Shown here: positions 42,104-52,386 of the stretch, one piece after another
Position numbering within the stretch: position 1 is the first letter of the stretch
Layout: every line of letters begins with the position of its first letter
Source of the DNA: an uncultured Bacteroidales bacterium
GTDB lineage: Bacteria; Bacteroidota; Bacteroidia; Bacteroidales; UBA932
Length of the DNA: 64,000 bases
Direction: 5' to 3'
NCBI GenBank assembly: GCA_946403855.1
Contig: CAMJBH010000010.1
Location: 24,109-88,108 of the forward strand
The notes under the pieces: generated by a model
The model's input: only the letters and a program-made list of their open reading frames with translations
What the model was told of the DNA's origin: nothing
The model's database searches: none
Made by a program: the position numbers and the translations under genes

Positions 42104-45100
42104 ATGATGAAAATCACAATTCCCAGAAGGTTTGCGCTGGCTCTCATCGCTCTCTTTGCAGGACTGAGCGCTTTCGCACAGACTTCTACGATTTCCGGTG
42201 TGGTACGCGATGCAGCGGGTGACCCCATTGTGGGTGCGGCCGTTATGGTGAAGGGAACCACCACCGGTGTTATGACAAATGCTGATGGCTCCTATTCCAT
42301 CAGAGCCAACAGCGATGCAGTCCTCGTGTGCCAGCTCTTCGGTTACAAGAACGCCGAAGAAGCGGTGAACGGACGCAGCAAGATCGACTTCACCCTCGCC
42401 GACGACACCGAGATGCTTGAAGCCACTGTCGTCGTGGGTTACGGTACTCTGAAAAAGACCCAGCTCGTAGGTTCAGTCGAGAACCTTGACGGATCCAAGG
42501 TAGCCGACCGTCCGAACGCCAACCTCGCCCGTTCACTTCAGGGTCAGGTGGCCGGTCTGAACATTATCCAGACCGACGGTAAGGCAAACCACTCAGGTAG
42601 CGTTTACATCCGTACCAACTCTCACAAATACACCACCCGTGCTTCCATGACCAGCGGTTCCGGCGGCAGCTATTCCATCGGTTCCGGTGACGGTAGCGCC
42701 CTCGTGCTCATCGACGGCGTGGAAGGCAGCCTTGGCAACGTCAACCCGTCCGATATCGAGACTGTGGCCGTTCTCAAGGATGCTTCTTCCGCATCCATCT
42801 ACGGTGCACGTGCATACAACGGTGTTATTTTGGTTACGACAAAAGAGGCCAAGGGAGACAAATTCACTATCTCCTACAACGGCTCCTACTCATATAACGA
42901 CCGTACCATCAAGTGGGAAGACAACATTGTCACCGACGGTCTCACCTGGCTCGAAGCCTTCTACGACTTCTTCCAGGGCGACTCCGTGACTCCTACTTCC
43001 GCCGGTAAGATGCCGTCCCAGATCAATACCTGGAAATTCAACGACGGTTACCTCGACACCTTCCGTCAGAGGCGTCTCGCCGGTAACTACGAAGTGTTCG
43101 ACGACACATCGGGAGTTTACCAGTACTACGGTTCCACAAACTGGCTGCCTCTCTTCTACAAGAGGGGAACCGACAACACCACCCACGACATCAGCGTGAG
43201 GGGTTCTTCCAAGAAGATTTCTTACTCCCTGACCGGCCGTTACTACACACAGTCTGGACTTTACAAGATCGGTGACGATGACTACAACCAGTTCAACCTC
43301 CGTTCCAAGGTCAAGATGAAAGTGACCGACTGGCTCACCATCACCAACAACACATCCCTCTTCCGCACCAACCAGAAGCAGTCAATGTTCACCACCGGTT
43401 CGGTGCTCGGTAAGCAGATCGACCAGCACGGACAGCCTATCGGTATCCCCGTGAACCCTAACGGAACCTACTCGCTGTTCGCCGCCAAGACCGGTTTCGC
43501 ATCCTTCCTCGAAGGCAACACCGGACAGACCGATGCCAACACCACAGTGGTCACCACCACCGGTGCAACCGTCACTTTCCTCAAGGACGTCCTGAAGTTC
43601 GATGCCGACTTCTCCTACAAGGCCATCCGCCGCTGGAGAGAGCGTTATCGTTCCCCTCTGACTTTCTACCTGTCCGACACTTCTTATACTGAGTATGTGC
43701 CTCAGGCCAACTCCTACAAGTCCCGCTGGACATATGATACCGACTACATCACTTCCAACGCTTACTTCACCTTCACTCCCAAGCTTGGTGAGAATCATGA
43801 GCTGAACCTTGTGGCCGGTGCCAACATCGAAGATTACAACTACGACCGCTTCTACCTGCAGCGCAAGGGCATGATCTTCCCCGACAAGTACGAGAGCTAC
43901 GAAATGTACGATGCTCTTGAGACCATTCTCATCGAGCAGAACCGCAACTCTTATGGCAACCTCGGCTTCTTCGGACGTGCCAACTACACCCTCATGAAGC
44001 GCTATATCCTTGAGCTTGCAGCCCGTTACGACGGAGCTTCCCGTTTCCCGTCCACCAGCCGCTGGGGATTCTTCCCTTCCATGTCGTTCGGTTGGAGACT
44101 CAGCGAGGAGCCTTGGATGAAGTGGAGCCGCAGCTGGCTTGACAATTTCAAGATCCGTGCAAACTGGGGATCCCTCGGAAACGGTACTTCTGGTGTGTAC
44201 GACTTCCTCGAGCTCATCAACATCGACAAGACCGACGTTCTGTTCGACGGAGCAAAGAACAACTATACCGGAGCACCTAACGTGGTTCCCGAGAGTCTTA
44301 CCTGGGAGCGTTGTACTACTTACGATGTAGGTATCGACGCCGACTTCCTGGGCAACAGGCTGTCCTTCTCCGGTGACTGGTTCCTCAGGGACACCAAGGA
44401 CGTTATCACCAACGGTCCTCAGCTTCCTGCAGTGTTCGGCGCCAGCGCACCTAAGGGTAACTTCTCCCGCTTCGAAGACCGCGGCTGGGAGCTCACCCTC
44501 GCATGGAAAGACCAGTTCAAGCTCGGCGGCAAGGATTTCCGCTATTCAGTACAGGGACGTCTGTGGGACACCAAGACCACCGTTAAGGAGTTCACCACCA
44601 TCATTGAGAACCCTCTGGGACTCTATGCCGGCAAGGAACTCGGTGAAATCTGGGGCTTCCGCACCGACGGTATCTTCCGCAACAACACCGAAGCCCAGAG
44701 CTGGGCAACCGATACATTCCATAAGAACGGTTCCAACTTCGTTGAATATGCCGGTGACCTTAGGTTCATCGATATCGACGGCGACGGCGACATCAACTAC
44801 GGACTCGGCACAATGGCAGACCACGGCGACCTCGAAGTTATCGGTAACGAGACTCCTCGCTACATGTACGGTTTCAACTTCGACTTCAGCTGGAACGGAA
44901 TCGGCCTGAGCCTCTTCTTCCAGGGAGTAGGCAAGCGCGACTGGTATCCTGATACCGAGACCGCTTTCTTCTGGGGCTCATACAACCGTCCTTACTGTCC
45001 TTACCTGAACGTCAACCAGATCGGAGACAACTACGCACAGATCGACTTCTCCACCCCTAACTGGGAAGTTGTGAACTACGACAAGAATCCTTACTGGACC

Positions 45101-45466
45101 CGTCGTGTTGCTTATGCTTCCAACCGTAACGTTGGACCTCTCTCCTGGAACAACGATCACTATCTGCAGAACGCTGCTTACCTGCGTCTGAAGAACGTGA
45201 CCCTCGACTACACCCTGCCTCAGGATTTGACCAGAAAGGTCAAGATCGAGAAGGTTCGCTTCTACGTAACCATGGAGAACCTCTTCACTTGGTCTCCTAT
45301 GTTCAAGTACACCAACATGTTCGACCCTGAAGCTATCGGTCTCGGTGACACCGACTTCGACAGCGGTTCCGTTTCTGCCGGCAATGCCGGTCTTAGCGGC
45401 GTCGGCGAGGGTTACAGCTATCCTATGTTCAAGACCTTCACATTCGGTGTTAATATTACCCTTTAA
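42104..45466 (+). CDS. SusC/RagA-type TonB-dependent outer-membrane transporter
   Basis: 1120 residues. Signal peptide (cleaved after SAFAQ), CarboxypepD-regulatory-like domain (STISGVVRDAAGDPIVGAAV...; residues about 27-110), TonB-box region (TVVVGYGTLKKTQLVGS), plug domain, and a 22-strand barrel ending FGVNITL. In the plug, the usual VxIRGxxS stretch is interrupted by a Ser/Gly-rich insertion (SHKYTTRASMTSGSGGSYSI) before ALVLIDGVEG. Forms the pedal-bin importer with SusD, encoded 12 bp downstream. The Met codons at 42104 and 42107 are both possible starts. The substrate is unknown. Confidence 0.96.
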   Translation: MMKITIPRRFALALIALFAGLSAFAQTSTISGVVRDAAGDPIVGAAVMVKGTTTGVMTNADGSYSIRANSDAVLVCQLFGYKNAEEAVNGRSKIDFTLADDTEMLEATVVVGYGTLKKTQLVGSVENLDGSKVADRPNANLARSLQGQVAGLNIIQTDGKANHSGSVYIRTNSHKYTTRASMTSGSGGSYSIGSGDGSALVLIDGVEGSLGNVNPSDIETVAVLKDASSASIYGARAYNGVILVTTKEAKGDKFTISYNGSYSYNDRTIKWEDNIVTDGLTWLEAFYDFFQGDSVTPTSAGKMPSQINTWKFNDGYLDTFRQRRLAGNYEVFDDTSGVYQYYGSTNWLPLFYKRGTDNTTHDISVRGSSKKISYSLTGRYYTQSGLYKIGDDDYNQFNLRSKVKMKVTDWLTITNNTSLFRTNQKQSMFTTGSVLGKQIDQHGQPIGIPVNPNGTYSLFAAKTGFASFLEGNTGQTDANTTVVTTTGATVTFLKDVLKFDADFSYKAIRRWRERYRSPLTFYLSDTSYTEYVPQANSYKSRWTYDTDYITSNAYFTFTPKLGENHELNLVAGANIEDYNYDRFYLQRKGMIFPDKYESYEMYDALETILIEQNRNSYGNLGFFGRANYTLMKRYILELAARYDGASRFPSTSRWGFFPSMSFGWRLSEEPWMKWSRSWLDNFKIRANWGSLGNGTSGVYDFLELINIDKTDVLFDGAKNNYTGAPNVVPESLTWERCTTYDVGIDADFLGNRLSFSGDWFLRDTKDVITNGPQLPAVFGASAPKGNFSRFEDRGWELTLAWKDQFKLGGKDFRYSVQGRLWDTKTTVKEFTTIIENPLGLYAGKELGEIWGFRTDGIFRNNTEAQSWATDTFHKNGSNFVEYAGDLRFIDIDGDGDINYGLGTMADHGDLEVIGNETPRYMYGFNFDFSWNGIGLSLFFQGVGKRDWYPDTETAFFWGSYNRPYCPYLNVNQIGDNYAQIDFSTPNWEVVNYDKNPYWTRRVAYASNRNVGPLSWNNDHYLQNAAYLRLKNVTLDYTLPQDLTRKVKIEKVRFYVTMENLFTWSPMFKYTNMFDPEAIGLGDTDFDSGSVSAGNAGLSGVGEGYSYPMFKTFTFGVNITL

Positions 45467-45478
45467 TCAGCGAAGAAT

Positions 45479-47305
45479 ATGAAAAGTATATATAGAATTC
45501 TCCTCGTTGCCTTCGCAGTTCTTTCATTCACTGCTTGCGAGAAGTTCTTCACCAGGGAGCCTATCAACTCGTTCTCTGCTGAGACATATTTCGCTAACGA
45601 GAATCAGATCAAGATGTACACCGACGGAATGATCAACTCCTGGATGCCTTCCATGGACGACATCGGATACGCCGGATACAGTGTTTACAACGATCTAATC
45701 GCCACCCGTACCTCCACCACCTTCTATCAGCCCGGCCTGTTCAACCCGACCCGTCAGGGCAGCTGGAGCTGGTCATTTGCAAGGCGCTGCAACATCATGA
45801 TCAACCGCATGGAGCAGAATGCCAAGGGCAATGTGGACGAAGAGACCTACAACCACTACATGGGAATAGCCCGCTTCTGGAGGGCATATCACCACTTCTC
45901 CAGGATCAAGACCTATTCCAACATTCCTTACATCGACATCATTGTTGACTCCAAGGACTCCACCACCCTGTTCGGCACCCGTCTTGACAGGGAAGAGGCC
46001 TTCCACCGCTGTGTCGAGGACTTCGACTTCGCTCAGAAGAACTGCCTCGGAACCGCCAAGTACAACACTCCCGGACGCGTGTATATCAACAGATGGGTTA
46101 TTCTGGCTTACCTTTCCAGGATCTATCTCTATGAGGGTACCTTCCGTAAGTATCACAGCGTGAACCCTGCCACCAACACTCCTTGGACCAACAAGTACGA
46201 GACCTCCGAGCAGCTGCTCCGCAAGGCTGCAGAATGTGCAGAGGAAGTCATCAAGTCCGGTATATTCTCCCTGCATAAGGACTATGCCGAGTTGTTCCTC
46301 AACGAAGCCCTTTGCTCCGAAGAGGTCATCTGGGGAAGGACATACAGCGAGGCTCTCGGTGCCCGTCACAACCTCACCCGTTACTTCAACTCTTCCACCC
46401 TCGGTCAGCAGTATTCCGGAACCAAGGAACTTGTACGTCAGTACCTGAAGACCGACGGTACTCCTGTCCTCACCGGAGAGCAGACCATCAACGAGGAGTT
46501 CAAAGACAGGGATGCACGTCTTTCTGCAACCGTCATGGGACCTGGCCACAACATCAAGAAGCTCACCGGAGACACCTCACCTCAGGTCATCAACATGACT
46601 TGGAACTGCACCGGTTATCAGCTTGTCAAGTGGTGCGTACCCGACGAGACTCACCAGCAGAATGCTGTTGATGCCAATTCCCTCCCTATCCTCCGTTATG
46701 CTGAGGTCCTCCTCAACTACGCAGAGGCCAAGGCTCTCCTCGGAGAGATGAACAAGGGTATCTGGGATCAGACCATCGGTGCTCTCCGTACCCGTGCCGG
46801 AGTTAAGAACATCTACCCTGGCGACGCCGGTTATGTGAAGGATCAGTGGCTCCGTGACTACTACACCGCCAGCGATCTGGCCCATGTTGCTGAGCTCAGC
46901 GATATCGACCTTGAGATCCGCCGCGAGCGTGTAACCGAGATGACCCTCGAGCAGGGACTCCGTACCGACGACCTCTATCGTTGGGCCGTGGCCGACCTCA
47001 TCGAGAAGCGCCACAACCACGAAGGCTGGGCAGGTATCTGGGTCACCGAGGCTGAAGCCAAGAACGGATTCACCTTCGAAGGCACCAAGTATGAGTTCAC
47101 CTCTTCCGGCTCCGTAGGCGAGACCAAGATTCCTATCACCACCAACTCCGACCGTAACTGGACCCTGGAGAAAGCTGGTGCAGGCTACTATCTCATCTAC
47201 AACTTCAAGCTCGAGTGGCTGGAGCGCAACTATGTGCGTCCCATCTCCCTCGACGACTTGAACCTGAACCCCAACCTGGGACAGAACTACGGCTGGGACA
47301 GCTAA
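45479..47305 (+). CDS. SusD/RagB-type surface substrate-binding lipoprotein
   Basis: 608 residues; lipoprotein signal MKSIYRILLVAFAVLSFTAC (Cys20). SusD pattern: EKFFTREPINSFSAETYFAN at the N-terminus, TPR-like helices (RCNIMINRMEQN; YNHYMGIARFWRAYHHFSRIK), and the C-terminal LPILRYAEVLLNYAEAKALLGE with IRRERVTEMTLEQGLRTDDLYRW. It forms the lid of the SusC transporter. A terminator follows at 47326-47358, making susC-susD a defined two-gene unit. Confidence 0.96.
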   Translation: MKSIYRILLVAFAVLSFTACEKFFTREPINSFSAETYFANENQIKMYTDGMINSWMPSMDDIGYAGYSVYNDLIATRTSTTFYQPGLFNPTRQGSWSWSFARRCNIMINRMEQNAKGNVDEETYNHYMGIARFWRAYHHFSRIKTYSNIPYIDIIVDSKDSTTLFGTRLDREEAFHRCVEDFDFAQKNCLGTAKYNTPGRVYINRWVILAYLSRIYLYEGTFRKYHSVNPATNTPWTNKYETSEQLLRKAAECAEEVIKSGIFSLHKDYAELFLNEALCSEEVIWGRTYSEALGARHNLTRYFNSSTLGQQYSGTKELVRQYLKTDGTPVLTGEQTINEEFKDRDARLSATVMGPGHNIKKLTGDTSPQVINMTWNCTGYQLVKWCVPDETHQQNAVDANSLPILRYAEVLLNYAEAKALLGEMNKGIWDQTIGALRTRAGVKNIYPGDAGYVKDQWLRDYYTASDLAHVAELSDIDLEIRRERVTEMTLEQGLRTDDLYRWAVADLIEKRHNHEGWAGIWVTEAEAKNGFTFEGTKYEFTSSGSVGETKIPITTNSDRNWTLEKAGAGYYLIYNFKLEWLERNYVRPISLDDLNLNPNLGQNYGWDS

Positions 47306-47325
47306 CAAGTTAACATAAATCATCA

Positions 47326-47358
47326 AGATAGCCGGCCCTTGCAGACCGGCTATCTTTT
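47326..47358 (+). terminator. Terminator of susC-susD
   Basis: AGATAGCCGG/CCGGCTATCT, a perfect 10-bp stem with a 10-nt loop, followed by TTT. Its distal end (TATCTTTT) also resembles a -7 box for the next gene, 13 nt before that ATG. Confidence 0.85.
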
Positions 47359-47371
47359 AATCTAAAAGGCC

Positions 47372-48394
47372 ATGAAAAAAGCCCTATTACTAATATCTTC
47401 CGCTTTGTTCCTGACATCGTTACAAGCCGTAGCCCAAGACAAATTGGTAACAATAAACGGAGAAGAGTTTGACGTAAAAGTTTTTGAAGTCAATAACGAT
47501 ATCGTGCGCATCGAACGTTTGCGGACGCAATATACAGACATCAGATACTTTGCGAGCAAGTATGTAAAGTCAATAACTTTTTCTGACGGATTCTGCGTGG
47601 AATTCAACTCGGACGGCATTCCGCGAAGGGATAATTTCCTCGAGGCCCCGGTCATGAAGTGCCGGACAAACGGAATCTACGCCCAAGGGCTTTTCAGGCT
47701 AACCGACGACGAAACCATGAAATTACTGGGCCCGGAGGAATACTATTCGATGTATATGCCTTCGAAGTCATTATTATATACCGGAATCGGGCAGGTACTC
47801 GGCGGCGGGGCGCTGTTGGCTGCATCACATTTTCGTGACGAAAAACATGTCGTAATACAAGGCCGGAAAGGTGGCGTATTGTTCACAGGGCTTGAACTTA
47901 AAGGGCTTTCACGTCCCATGAACAGCTATAATATCCAGAACTTCCAAGGAAAACTGAATCCATATTATGTCACTGCCGAGATATTCGGTGCCACCACCTT
48001 GGTATTCGGTGCCGTCAATTTCTTGTCTGCCAGATCTTCGCTCAAATCGGCTCTCGATTCCAATGGCCCGCATTATAGCATTGAAAAAGCCAAACGCAGA
48101 TACTGGGCAGGCATTGGAATGGCTGCGGCCGGAGTAGGTGCAATCGTCGGAGGTACTGTCGATATCGCCAACAAATCAACATGGTCCTGGAGTATATGGG
48201 ACGAATCCTACGAGAGATACAACATAAAAGAGGGGACAAATCCGATCGTCGGTCCAATACTTGTGCTTGCCGGCTCTGTCCTCGTTAATGTCGGATTGCA
48301 TGAGTTTATCCTGTCCGGATCCAGGATGAAATACTTTAAAAAAGCCAGCACCAGCATTACGCCAAACGGATTAGGCCTCACTTTGGCATTTTAA
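47372..48394 (+). CDS. Hypothetical secreted protein with hydrophobic segments
   Basis: 340 residues, not recognised. Signal peptide MKKALLLISSALFLTSLQAVAQ. The following part (KLVTINGEEFDVKVFEVNND, DIRYFASKYVKSITFSDG) resembles the short beta domain seen in many Bacteroidota proteins that begins by naming an attribute and 'DIRYxxxxxVxxI', with no assigned function. Later there are three hydrophobic stretches (GIGQVLGGGALLAASHF; TTLVFGAVNFLSA; YWAGIGMAAAGVGAIVGGTVDIA), suggesting membrane insertion. It lies after the susCD terminator and before a separate promoter, so its link to SusCD is positional only. Confidence 0.75.
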   Translation: MKKALLLISSALFLTSLQAVAQDKLVTINGEEFDVKVFEVNNDIVRIERLRTQYTDIRYFASKYVKSITFSDGFCVEFNSDGIPRRDNFLEAPVMKCRTNGIYAQGLFRLTDDETMKLLGPEEYYSMYMPSKSLLYTGIGQVLGGGALLAASHFRDEKHVVIQGRKGGVLFTGLELKGLSRPMNSYNIQNFQGKLNPYYVTAEIFGATTLVFGAVNFLSARSSLKSALDSNGPHYSIEKAKRRYWAGIGMAAAGVGAIVGGTVDIANKSTWSWSIWDESYERYNIKEGTNPIVGPILVLAGSVLVNVGLHEFILSGSRMKYFKKASTSITPNGLGLTLAF

Positions 48395-48417
48395 TGCAAT
48401 TTTTTCAAAAAAAACAC

Positions 48418-48425
48418 TAAATTTG
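48418..48425 (+). promoter_or_regulatory. -7 box TAAATTTG for the metallophosphoesterase pair
   Basis: Exact consensus, 29 nt before the ATG at 48455. No clear -33 TTTG at the usual distance. Confidence 0.5.
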
Positions 48426-48454
48426 TGATATAGACAATAAAAATCTCATACATA

Positions 48455-50215
48455 ATGAAAAACATCAAAACTTTATCGCTGCTCCTTTTGAGCTCCGCAA
48501 TGGCATTTGTTCTGGCCTGCAATCCTGTAGAGCCGGACGATCCGAACAAAGGGAAAACAAATCCGGAAGAACTCCCCGTTGATGCCATAAACGGAACCAC
48601 CATAGCAGAAGGCATGAATGCATGCGGCCTCGTGTCCGATGCAAGCACCGGCAAAGGTATCCCCGGCGTGCCCGTAACCGACGGCTTCAACTATGTGGTC
48701 ACCGACGCAAACGGTGTTTACCAGATGGCTGCAAACCGCTACACCCGCAACATCTATCTGAGCGTGCCTGCAGCATACAAAATTCCTCTTGACCCGGACA
48801 CTCACCTGCCACTGTTCTACTCTACCAAGCAGTTCAACCGCAACAACGTGAACCGCAACGACTTCAAGCTGGAGCCGCAGGCTGTGGAGGATAAGTTTAC
48901 CATGATCATGATCGGCGACCCTCAGTGCCAGACCGCCGCACAGGTGGAGCGCTACCGCACCGAAACAGTGCCGGCAATGCTCAACACCATCAACAACGGA
49001 CAGGCCAAAGGGCTGTATCCCAATGTGTACGGCATGACTCTGGGCGACATCACCTTCGACAGCACCAATCTATGGGGCGACATGAAGAGCACCATGTCCA
49101 ACCTCAAGACGGGCACAGGATCGTGGTTCCCCATCTTCCAGTGCATAGGCAACCACGACCACAACTCCCTGGTCAAGAGCAACGACTACGAAGCCACTGA
49201 GAAATACGTCGAATTCTTCGGCCCCACCGACTACTCATTCGACCGCGGCAAGGTCCATATTATCGTTATGGACGACATCATGTGCACCACCGTCAACTCT
49301 AATTCTTCGCCCAACAAAGCCACATGGAGCTACGGAGCCGGTTTCACCCAGGCCCAGTATAAATGGTTCCTGCAGGACCTCGACCAGGTACAGGACAAGG
49401 CCGACAAGGCCGTCTTCCTCTGCATGCATATTCCCATGAGGGCCGGTGCTGCATCAGGCGGCGCTTCATTCAACAAGAGCGCCTATTATGCAGATGTGCT
49501 GAACCAGCTCAAGCAGTTCAAGGAGGCTCACATCATGATAGGCCACACTCACTACCAGCAGAATTACATCCACACCGGATATATCTGCAAGGGCGGGCAG
49601 CCCATCTACGAGCACGTGCACGGGGCGGCATGCGGCGGCTGGTGGAGCTGCGACTCCAACGTGACCGGCGCACCCAACGGCTACAATGTCTATGAAATAG
49701 AAGGAAACACAGTAAAGAACTGGACAGCAATCGGTTCCAAGACCAATTCCGAGTATCAGATGAGGGTTTACGACGGCAACCAGATCTATAACGGCAGCAA
49801 AGGTTATGAGTATGCCTGGTACCGCAGCTCCAACAAGGGCGGCTCCGGATCCATCACCGCCGTCGGCAATGCAAACCTGCAGAACGCCTTCGTGGTGGAA
49901 GTTTTCAACGACGACGAGCGCAACTGGAAGCTCGAACTCTATCAGAACGGCGTCAAGGTGGGCGACTTCAAACGCCTTGGCAACGGTTCTTGCTGCAACA
50001 TCTGTTTGACATCTTATTTCTTCAACGAACTTGGCAAAAACACCGATACATGGGTGAACAAGACCGCCAGCCACTACTGGTACTTCGTCCCTGCATCCAA
50101 AAAGCCGGCTGAAGAAAAGAACTGGGAGGTAAGGGCCACCCAGACTATTCCCACCAGTGGGGAAACTAACCTTTATACTTGCTCAACTCTGACTACAGAC
50201 TACGGCCAATTCTGA
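48455..50215 (+). CDS. Calcineurin-like metallophosphoesterase lipoprotein
   Basis: 586 residues; lipobox FVLAC (Cys22). An N-terminal Ig-like domain (residues about 55-140, GLVSDASTGKGIPGVPVTDG) precedes the metallophosphoesterase domain. All five metal motifs are present: GDPQ (154-157), GDITFD (197-202), GNHDHN (232-237), HIP (325-327), GHTH (363-366). A C-terminal beta domain (about 400-586) matches the accessory domain of this Bacteroidota family. It is a predicted surface or periplasmic phosphodi- or monoesterase. Its stop overlaps the start of its paralogue (TGATG), so the two are co-translated. Confidence 0.92.
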   Translation: MKNIKTLSLLLLSSAMAFVLACNPVEPDDPNKGKTNPEELPVDAINGTTIAEGMNACGLVSDASTGKGIPGVPVTDGFNYVVTDANGVYQMAANRYTRNIYLSVPAAYKIPLDPDTHLPLFYSTKQFNRNNVNRNDFKLEPQAVEDKFTMIMIGDPQCQTAAQVERYRTETVPAMLNTINNGQAKGLYPNVYGMTLGDITFDSTNLWGDMKSTMSNLKTGTGSWFPIFQCIGNHDHNSLVKSNDYEATEKYVEFFGPTDYSFDRGKVHIIVMDDIMCTTVNSNSSPNKATWSYGAGFTQAQYKWFLQDLDQVQDKADKAVFLCMHIPMRAGAASGGASFNKSAYYADVLNQLKQFKEAHIMIGHTHYQQNYIHTGYICKGGQPIYEHVHGAACGGWWSCDSNVTGAPNGYNVYEIEGNTVKNWTAIGSKTNSEYQMRVYDGNQIYNGSKGYEYAWYRSSNKGGSGSITAVGNANLQNAFVVEVFNDDERNWKLELYQNGVKVGDFKRLGNGSCCNICLTSYFFNELGKNTDTWVNKTASHYWYFVPASKKPAEEKNWEVRATQTIPTSGETNLYTCSTLTTDYGQF

Positions 50216-52362
50216 TGATTATGAACTTTCACAAACTTTTATTTGCACTCTTGCTTGGAACCGCTCTCTTCTCCTGCCAGAAGAAGGAGGAGGTCTATGC
50301 ACCGGCTACCATCAACGGGACATGGGTATTCTCCGCAGAGGGCAATGGTTCCAAATGGACAGACCTCAAGGTTTCCACCATCTATATTTTCGACGGTAAA
50401 GGCGGTTATACGACAAAGAGCCTCAAGTCGGGGAATTCTGCCGTCACTTTCTATAACGGACAAGTGTATGCAGACGAGAGCGCTTTCACTCAGACTGACA
50501 GCAAAACTTACACAGTAAAAACTGCTGAAAGCAAATACCTCTTCGAATCCCTCCAAGGCACCTATACCCTGGTTTCGTCATCTGCCGACCTTATGACATT
50601 CGACTACAGCGGCCCTTCGCCTGCTGCCGCGTACAGGCTTGCCAAAGTAACCAAGTTCCAGAGTTCCCAGGAGCCCGAACAGCCGGAACAGCCCGAAGAG
50701 CCGGAACAGCCCATAGATCAGACTCCCAAGATCAACGGCACTGTGATTCAGGAAGGTAACGACCTGGTGGGCCTCATTCATGAAAAGGAAAGTGGAAAGG
50801 GCATTCCTGGAGTGATTGTAACTGACGGATACAACTGCGTGAAGACCGACGCCAACGGTGTGTATCAGTTCAAGTCCAACTCTCTGACACGCTTTGTTTA
50901 TTACACTACGCCTGCAGAATACAAAATCGCCGCACCCTCATCGCCGAGCATTCCAGTGTTCTATAAGGCAGTCGAGCCGAAGGGAGGGATGCTGCGTACA
51001 GACTTTGCCCTTGAACCTCTTCCCGGCGGCAAAGAAACCAGCTGGACATTTGTCGGTATCGGAGATCCGCAGTGCGCAACCAGCAGCAATGCCAACCGCT
51101 ATGCCAACGAGACCATTCCCGACCTCAAGAAGACTCTGGCCGGACGCTCCAGCGTCTATGCCATGACTCTGGGTGACATTGTGTTCGACAGCACCAACAT
51201 GTGGCCTACTATGAAGGCTTCCATGGGCGCCGTTCACAACGGAACCGATTATATCACCTTCTTCCAGACCATTGGTAACCACGACCACGACTCCCTCAAG
51301 CCCGATACCAGTGACGATTTGATGGACGACTATAATTCAACCTCAACATTCGGGAATTATTTTGGTCCCACCGATTATTCATTCGACAGAGGTGATGTGC
51401 ACATCGTGTCCATGGATGATATTATCGTCTCAAGCCAGTCGTCGTCTTCCAAGAGCAACGGAAAGACATGGAAGTATTCCGGAGGCTTTACCCAGCAGCA
51501 GCTTGACTGGCTCAAGCAGGATTTAGCCCTGGTGGATAACAAGGCCGAGAAGATGATTTTCATCTGCTGCCATATTCCGTTCCGCGGTTCGACCGCCAAT
51601 CATTATCCGGATGTTTTGAAGCTGATGGATGAATTCAAAGAGGCCCACCTCATGATCGGCCATACTCACTACAACCAGAACTACATCTACACCAACGTCC
51701 ACAAGGGCAAGGGCGGACTCCCCCTCTACGAGCACATTCATGGTTCCGCATGCGGTGCATGGTGGACTTCAAGTTGCAGCTCAACGGTGAGTGGAGAGCC
51801 TTCGGGATACACGGTTTACGATGTCGAGGGTGCTCACATCAAGGACTGGTTCTTCAAGGGTACGAACAAGAGCAAGGACGATCAGGTGCGCGTTTTTGAC
51901 GGCAACGAAATTTATTATAAGTCCGGTACTTATCCGCTCAACTGGTACACTCCTTCGCAGAAGGTGGGCAGCTACTCATTCGTGGTGCGCGGTAATGCAA
52001 ACCTGAAGGGTTGCTTTGTGGCCCAGGTTTATAATGACGACGACTCCAACTGGTCTGTAGCTTTGCACAAGAAGAGCACCGGGGCCAAGATTGGCGAGTT
52101 CAAGCGTCTTGCCAATGCTGCTTGCTCCAATGCTGCTATGTCTGCCTATTATTATAACAAGAAAGGCAAGACCTCGGACAGCTACCGTTCCTGGACTGCA
52201 AGTCACTACTGGTATTTCAAGCCTGAGTCGGCTAACCCTGCTTTGGAATCAGACTGGGAGGTTGTAGTCACTCATACACTCCCCGGCGGACAGGTAAAGC
52301 ACACTTACAGCTGTTCTAAGCTCACTAAAGAGAGCGATCTGTCCAAAGAGTTCTACTTCTAG
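50215..52362 (+). CDS. Metallophosphoesterase lipoprotein with extra lipocalin-like domain
   Basis: 715 residues from the ATG overlapping the previous stop; the ATG at 50221 is an alternative. Lipobox TALFSC (Cys21). Unlike its neighbour it has an N-terminal lipocalin-like beta domain (about 28-145, INGTWVFSAEG ... GTYTLVSSSADLMTF) and a Pro/Glu/Gln linker (EQPEQPEEPEQP) before the shared Ig-like, metallophosphoesterase and C-terminal domains. The metal motifs are GDPQC, GDIVFDS, GNHDHDS, CHIPF and GHTHYN. Tandem duplicate with domain gain; a different substrate or partner is likely. H4 follows 24 bp after the stop. Confidence 0.92.
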   Translation: MIMNFHKLLFALLLGTALFSCQKKEEVYAPATINGTWVFSAEGNGSKWTDLKVSTIYIFDGKGGYTTKSLKSGNSAVTFYNGQVYADESAFTQTDSKTYTVKTAESKYLFESLQGTYTLVSSSADLMTFDYSGPSPAAAYRLAKVTKFQSSQEPEQPEQPEEPEQPIDQTPKINGTVIQEGNDLVGLIHEKESGKGIPGVIVTDGYNCVKTDANGVYQFKSNSLTRFVYYTTPAEYKIAAPSSPSIPVFYKAVEPKGGMLRTDFALEPLPGGKETSWTFVGIGDPQCATSSNANRYANETIPDLKKTLAGRSSVYAMTLGDIVFDSTNMWPTMKASMGAVHNGTDYITFFQTIGNHDHDSLKPDTSDDLMDDYNSTSTFGNYFGPTDYSFDRGDVHIVSMDDIIVSSQSSSSKSNGKTWKYSGGFTQQQLDWLKQDLALVDNKAEKMIFICCHIPFRGSTANHYPDVLKLMDEFKEAHLMIGHTHYNQNYIYTNVHKGKGGLPLYEHIHGSACGAWWTSSCSSTVSGEPSGYTVYDVEGAHIKDWFFKGTNKSKDDQVRVFDGNEIYYKSGTYPLNWYTPSQKVGSYSFVVRGNANLKGCFVAQVYNDDDSNWSVALHKKSTGAKIGEFKRLANAACSNAAMSAYYYNKKGKTSDSYRSWTASHYWYFKPESANPALESDWEVVVTHTLPGGQVKHTYSCSKLTKESDLSKEFYF

Positions 52363-52386
52363 AAAGACTCTTTTTACTGCAATAAT

